Assembly: GCA_027575765.1 (NCBI GenBank)
Contig: JANBPT010000042.1
Coordinates: 1 to 64,000, forward strand
Length of the DNA stretch: 64,000 nucleotides
Source of the DNA: Tieghemiomyces parasiticus
Lineage: Eukaryota > Kickxellomycota > Dimargaritomycetes > Dimargaritales > Dimargaritaceae
Reading direction: 5' to 3'
The notes beneath the pieces are model-generated. The model ran no database searches, was not told the origin of the DNA, and saw only the letters and a list, made by a program, of their open reading frames with translations. The translations under genes and the position numbers were made by a program. Position 1 is the first letter of the stretch. Each line of letters begins with the position of its first letter. Below, one piece after another: positions 60,501 to 64,000 of this stretch.

Positions 60501-60723
60501 TTATTTTTACACATTTCTTCTTGACAACACTTTCCAAGCATAACCTTTTTATTCTATTTTCTATTCTTTGCATATGTGGACGCTGTTGTGGTCCCATACT
60601 ATATACAATAGCGCCATTAGTAAACAAACTGTTACCATCACTTACCACCATTCGCCATTGAGCCCAGACCATTGTTGCATACGGCTCAACTAAAGACCAC
60701 TATTCAAGGCCTAGCATCACAAC

Positions 60724-61203
60724 TTGGGAAAGAGAGTACGGGTTTATGCTTTAAAGAGTTGTAATAGGTTGCGCCTATACCATCAACAAAGGAAAAGATT
60801 GAAAAGAGACTGGGTGACCTCTGGGAGAGGCCCAGAAGAGATGGAGGCCCAGCCAGGTCCTCCACCAATCATTGTAGATAATTTTAGTGTAGTCATAGTA
60901 TATAAGCTGGGCCCAAGTATGCAGCATAGGGCCCTCCAGCTTTTTTGTCATCCTGTCCCATAGTGTCATCCATTAGCACTATCCCTTTAGTAAAGTCTAG
61001 TATCAATACTCCCCTAAGCTCACTTGTTGGTATATGTTTATAGATTTTATTAGTCCAGTAACTCTGTCAATAGTTAATTGGTTTCACTTTGCACTGCAGA
61101 TTTGGATACCTTTGCTCTGACTGCAGATCTTCAAACTCTCCACTCCGTCCCAGGGGTTCTTTTGAAAAAGGGACTGGCTCTCAGATATCTGTTCACTTTA
61201 CCA
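60724..61203 (+). repeat. LTR-like repeat B, copy 1
   Basis: About 480 bp. It aligns with copies at 62659-63133 and 63495-63976. Shared landmarks in order: AATAGG followed by CGCCTATA, CCTCTGGGAGAGGCCC, CCTCCACCAAT, ATAGTATATAAGC (TATA-like), TGTCCCATAGTG, TTAGTAAAGTCTA and GTTCTTTTGAAA. The internal TATA and defined ends suit a solo LTR. Confidence 0.75.
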
Positions 61204-61225
61204 TTGTGTGGTGCCAACACTGGGT

Positions 61226-61415
61226 CTGTCTCTTGAAGGTATCTAGTGGGCATGACAATACCACAAAAGTGTAAACCACTGCCAATCTCCTTTAGGGGGA
61301 AAGGCCATTCTAGGTTTAAGGTTATGGGCGGTATGCAGGGGGATGTAGATCCTTTCCCCATGCTTGAGTACATGAAGCAAGTCTGAACTAGTAAGCAAGG
61401 GCTTGACAGTTATTC
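61226..61415 (+). repeat. repeat unit A, copy 2
   Basis: Second copy of unit A, about 910 bp after the first and again followed by a B unit. This indicates a tandem duplication of an A+B module or two related insertions. Confidence 0.68.
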
Positions 61416-61602
61416 TTCCTTTATGGTATATCTTTTCATCATCTTTATTTATATTTCATAGTTAGGATGACATTGCCATCCCATACTTTTTACATTACAT
61501 GAATAGCAAAAAAACCTTTTTTATCACTTGCTGTTAGACATAGATAGTTCTCATGCACTGTCTGAATATTATCCTAGTTTCTATGGCCTAGCACCACATT
61601 TG

Positions 61603-61900
61603 TGTGAAGCTGAGTGTGGCTTCTACCTTTGAGGGTTTGTAATAGGCCACACCTATAGCTTCAAAGAAAGAAAAGCAAAAGAAAAAATAGGTTGACCTCT
61701 AGGAGAGTTCCCAAAGAGATTAAGGCCTCAGGAGGCCATCAACTGCTAATATCATAGGTCATCCTAGTGCCACAGTATTAAAAATAGGCCCAAGTAGGTA
61801 AGATAAGACCTGCCAGCTTTTTTCTGCTTTTTGTCCCACAGCGGCATTAGTTTTTAAAAGCCCAATATCATAATTGTTTCCTTAGGCTCAAGTACCACTG
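61603..61900 (+). repeat. LTR-like repeat B, diverged partial copy 2
   Basis: Begins TGTGTGAAGC like the others and retains TGTAATAGGCCACACCTATA and GACCTCTAGGAGAG, but matches fade after about 61870. It is probably the oldest or a truncated copy. Confidence 0.6.
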
Positions 61901-62108
61901 TCTGACTGCCTTTGAGTTATCACATGGTGCTGTAGTTTTCTCTACGACTAGTTGTTCATTCTTACTGTGTGTTCCAGATTAGAAATCCTTGCTTCTGGCT
62001 TTATACTTTTGGGTCCTCAATAGCTTGAAAGCGGCCCATTTGTAAGTTGTACCTTGATTGTGTAGAAGGGCAAGTTTCACGCAAGTAATAAAAGACGAAG
62101 CAAATTAC

Positions 62109-62113
62109 AAAAA
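62109..62113 (-). terminator. Pol III terminator of tRNA-Pro
   Basis: Five T on the minus strand, 12 nt past the tRNA 3' end. Confidence 0.65.
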
Positions 62114-62125
62114 CTATAATAAATG

Positions 62126-62197
62126 GGGCTCAACTGGGAATCGAACCCAGGACCACTCCCACCCTAAGGGAGTATTATACCACTAAACCATTGAGCC
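62126..62197 (-). tRNA. tRNA-Pro (AGG)
   Basis: 72 nt, no intron. The acceptor stem GGCTCAA/TTGAGCC is fully paired, discriminator C. The D arm contains GGTTTAGTGGTATAAT; the anticodon stem is CTCCC/GGGAG with loop TTAGGGT (anticodon AGG); the T arm is CTGGG TTCGATT CCCAG. All arms pair. Confidence 0.96.
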
Positions 62198-62658
62198 ACT
62201 ACGTTTTTGTGGAGACCCAACATAGTTTGGTCTCTTGAGGGTTTCTGAGGAGACCATGTATAAGGCTACAACTCTTCCGGCCTTGGCAAAAGGACAGGAG
62301 CCGCCAGAAGGAAGCTAATAGGCTAACCCAAGGCATGGGGAGATCAGTAAGCAATCTACCAAACCGCCCACCAATAGTATCCCTAATTTCCCATGACTTG
62401 GGTTTCATACTTTTCAATTTTACTTGTTTCAGACTTTTGGATTTTATTTGTTTCATCCCTCAGGTCGGCAGTAAAATGTCTACCAGCAAGAACAGCCAAG
62501 GCAACCAGAGAACCATTAATTAAGTTTTCGAATTCTTCTATTGTATTTAAAGCCTAACCAACTGCACCTAATGGTTTGGGGAGTGTTTTCCCTACCCTGC
62601 CTTGGGGTACCTAGTTCTTATTAAAAATCAGGTTTATTATCTCTTCTTCACATTTTTA

Positions 62659-63133
62659 TGAAGCCAAGCACGACTTATCCCTTTGAGGAGCTGGAATAGG
62701 CCGCGCCTATACAACCATTGAAAATAACAAAAGAAAAGAGACTGGGCAACCTCTGGGAGAGGCCCGGAAGAGATGGGGGGCCAGCCAGGCCCTCCACCAA
62801 TTAGTGTTAATCCTTTATTATAGTCATAGTATAAAAGCCGGGCCCAAGTATGCAACACAGGGCCCAGCAGCTTATTCCCAATTCCTGTCCCATAGTGCCA
62901 TCCGTTGGCATTATTTCGTTAGTAAAGTCTAGTACCAATATTCCCTTAAGCTCATTTGTTGGTAATGTTTCTAGATTTTGTCTTGAGGTTTTCTCCATCA
63001 ATAGTTAACCTACCAAACTTTGCATTACAGATTCGGACAGCCCTGGTCCGACTGTATCTTCCTGAATTCTCCACTTTGACTCGGAGGTTCTTTTGAAAGC
63101 GGGACCAGCTTCCAGATACCGGTCCGCTTTACA
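62659..63133 (+). repeat. LTR-like repeat B, copy 3
   Basis: Starts TGAAGCC and ends CTTTACA, i.e. TG...CA, the termini expected of an LTR; about 475 bp. It contains ACCTCTGGGAGAGGCCC and the TATA-like ATAGTATAAAAG, and ends with GTTCTTTTGAAAGCGGGAC and GGTCCGCTTTACA. It lies about 460 bp upstream of tRNA-Pro. Confidence 0.78.
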
Positions 63134-63494
63134 TTTTTTTTGTGAACGGGGTCAATATCACTTTACAATGACGTCGTTTTTTATTGGCAATAGATAATAA
63201 AGAAAAGAAATCATTGTGAAACGGAAGTCAGGTTGTAATCTGTCGGTTTATTGAGGGGACATGTTGGCCCTACTTATACTTAGTGAGGAGAGTGAGCAAT
63301 GGTGAAAGGAAACAAACAAGTATACAAGAGTTTGATGATAGAAAGAAACAAAGGGGGCAATCCCTTTGATGGAGTTGTAGCCGTGATCATACTTAGAAGG
63401 CAGCAAAATCAAAGGGGCATTTGAATCTGATAACTGTAGTTAATGAAATTGGAGGTTGATAAAAAGGAGCTAGTTTAGGTCCGGTGCACAACAG
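63134..63494. other. AT-rich spacer between repeat copies 3 and 4
   Basis: 361 bp, A/G-rich on the plus strand, with no open frame of note and no primer-binding-site or polypurine tract I can identify with confidence. It is therefore not clearly the interior of an LTR element. Confidence 0.5.
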
Positions 63495-63976
63495 TGTTGT
63501 GAAGCCGAGAGTGGCCTCATCCCTTGAAGAGCTGTAGTAGGCCGCACCTACACAAGGGTTCAAGAAAAAGAAAGAGAAGAGACCGGGAAACCTCTGGGAG
63601 AGGCCCAGAGGAGACGGAGGGCCAGCTAGGCCCTCCACCAATTAGCGCAAATCCTTTATTATAGGCATAGTATATAAGCTGGGCCTAAGTATGCAATGCA
63701 GGGCCCAGCTGCTTTTTCCGTATATTCCTGTCCCATAGTGCCATCCATTGGCACTGCCCTGTTAGTAAAGTCTATTACCAATATTCCCTTAAGCTCATTT
63801 ACTGGCACACGTACTAGATTTTATTTGTTTGGTAACTCCACTAATAGTTATCTGATTACCCCTTGCATTGCCAGTTTGGAAAACTCCACTCCTACTGCAT
63901 ATTCCTGAGCTCCCTATACCGCACTAGGGGTTCTTTTGAAAGCGGGACCGGCTGTCCAATCCTGGTCCGCTTTGCA
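63495..63976 (+). repeat. LTR-like repeat B, copy 4
   Basis: About 482 bp, starting TGTTGTGAAGCC and ending GGTCCGCTTTGCA (TG...CA). It matches copies 1 and 3 throughout, including ATAGTATATAAGC, CCATAGTGCCATCC and TTTTGAAAGCGGGACC. Confidence 0.78.
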
Positions 63977-64000
63977 GTTAAGTGTGGTATAAACACCCAC

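Noticed and set aside
61200..61220. Retroelement primer-binding site after repeat B copy 1
   Set aside because: TGGTGCCAACACTGGG begins with TGG as a primer site would, but I could not match it to a known tRNA 3' end, and the same CCAACACTGGG block also occurs inside unit A at 60343.
60313..63976. CRISPR-like or satellite array
   Set aside because: Units are ~190 and ~480 bp, diverged, unevenly spaced and carry TATA boxes and TG...CA ends. This fits dispersed LTR-like repeats rather than a short-repeat array.

Overview
This is nuclear DNA from a fungus, most likely an early-diverging (non-Dikarya) filamentous lineage; the lineage is an inference from gene style. Fungal signs are an Ecl1-family zinc protein, a lysine-tailed SRP9/SRP21, a Siw14/Oca-type phosphatase and short GT-AG introns. 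I placed 18 introns in supported genes; they are 133-209 nt long and 14 are in phase 0. Coding exons are GC-rich with C/G-ending codons. Intergenic DNA is long, carries many 9-11 nt G or C runs and shows little sign of coding.

Layout. 1-2993: no supported gene. 3.0-10.7 kb: three minus-strand genes, namely a tandem CCCH (TIS11-like) mRNA-decay factor, the GID/CTLH ubiquitin-ligase subunit Fyv10/MAEA, and a CDCA7-type zf-4CXXC protein. 13.1 kb: a small, probably mitochondrial protein. 16.4 kb: a secreted Cys-containing protein. 17.3-19.8 kb: a divergent pair, SF3B4/Hsh49 (minus) and a Siw14-like phosphatase (plus). 19.8-36.8 kb: a 17-kb stretch in which I can support no gene. 36.8 kb: Ecl1-family protein. 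38.4-40.0 kb: a secreted protein of unknown function (minus). 42.6-48.9 kb: two tandem glutamate decarboxylase genes whose cores are almost identical while both ends diverge, the pattern left by gene conversion. 49.2-52.3 kb: SRP9/SRP21 (minus), divergent from a gene that may be a proteasome assembly chaperone. 53.0-54.5 kb: guanine deaminase. 57.2-60.0 kb: a kelch-type membrane protein with a long Ser/Arg/Lys-rich tail. 60.2-64.0 kb: AT-richer DNA with tRNA-Phe(GAA), tRNA-Pro(AGG) and about four copies of a ~480-bp repeat that looks like solo LTRs lying upstream of the tRNA genes.

The genes are mostly unrelated housekeeping functions (splicing, SRP, ubiquitin ligase, RNA decay, purine salvage, GABA synthesis) and do not form a metabolic cluster. 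The best leads for something new are the homogenised glutamate decarboxylase pair with different tails, the LTR-like array next to tRNA genes, the unknown secreted proteins, the kelch/TM/SR-tail protein and the G/C-tract-rich gene-free regions.
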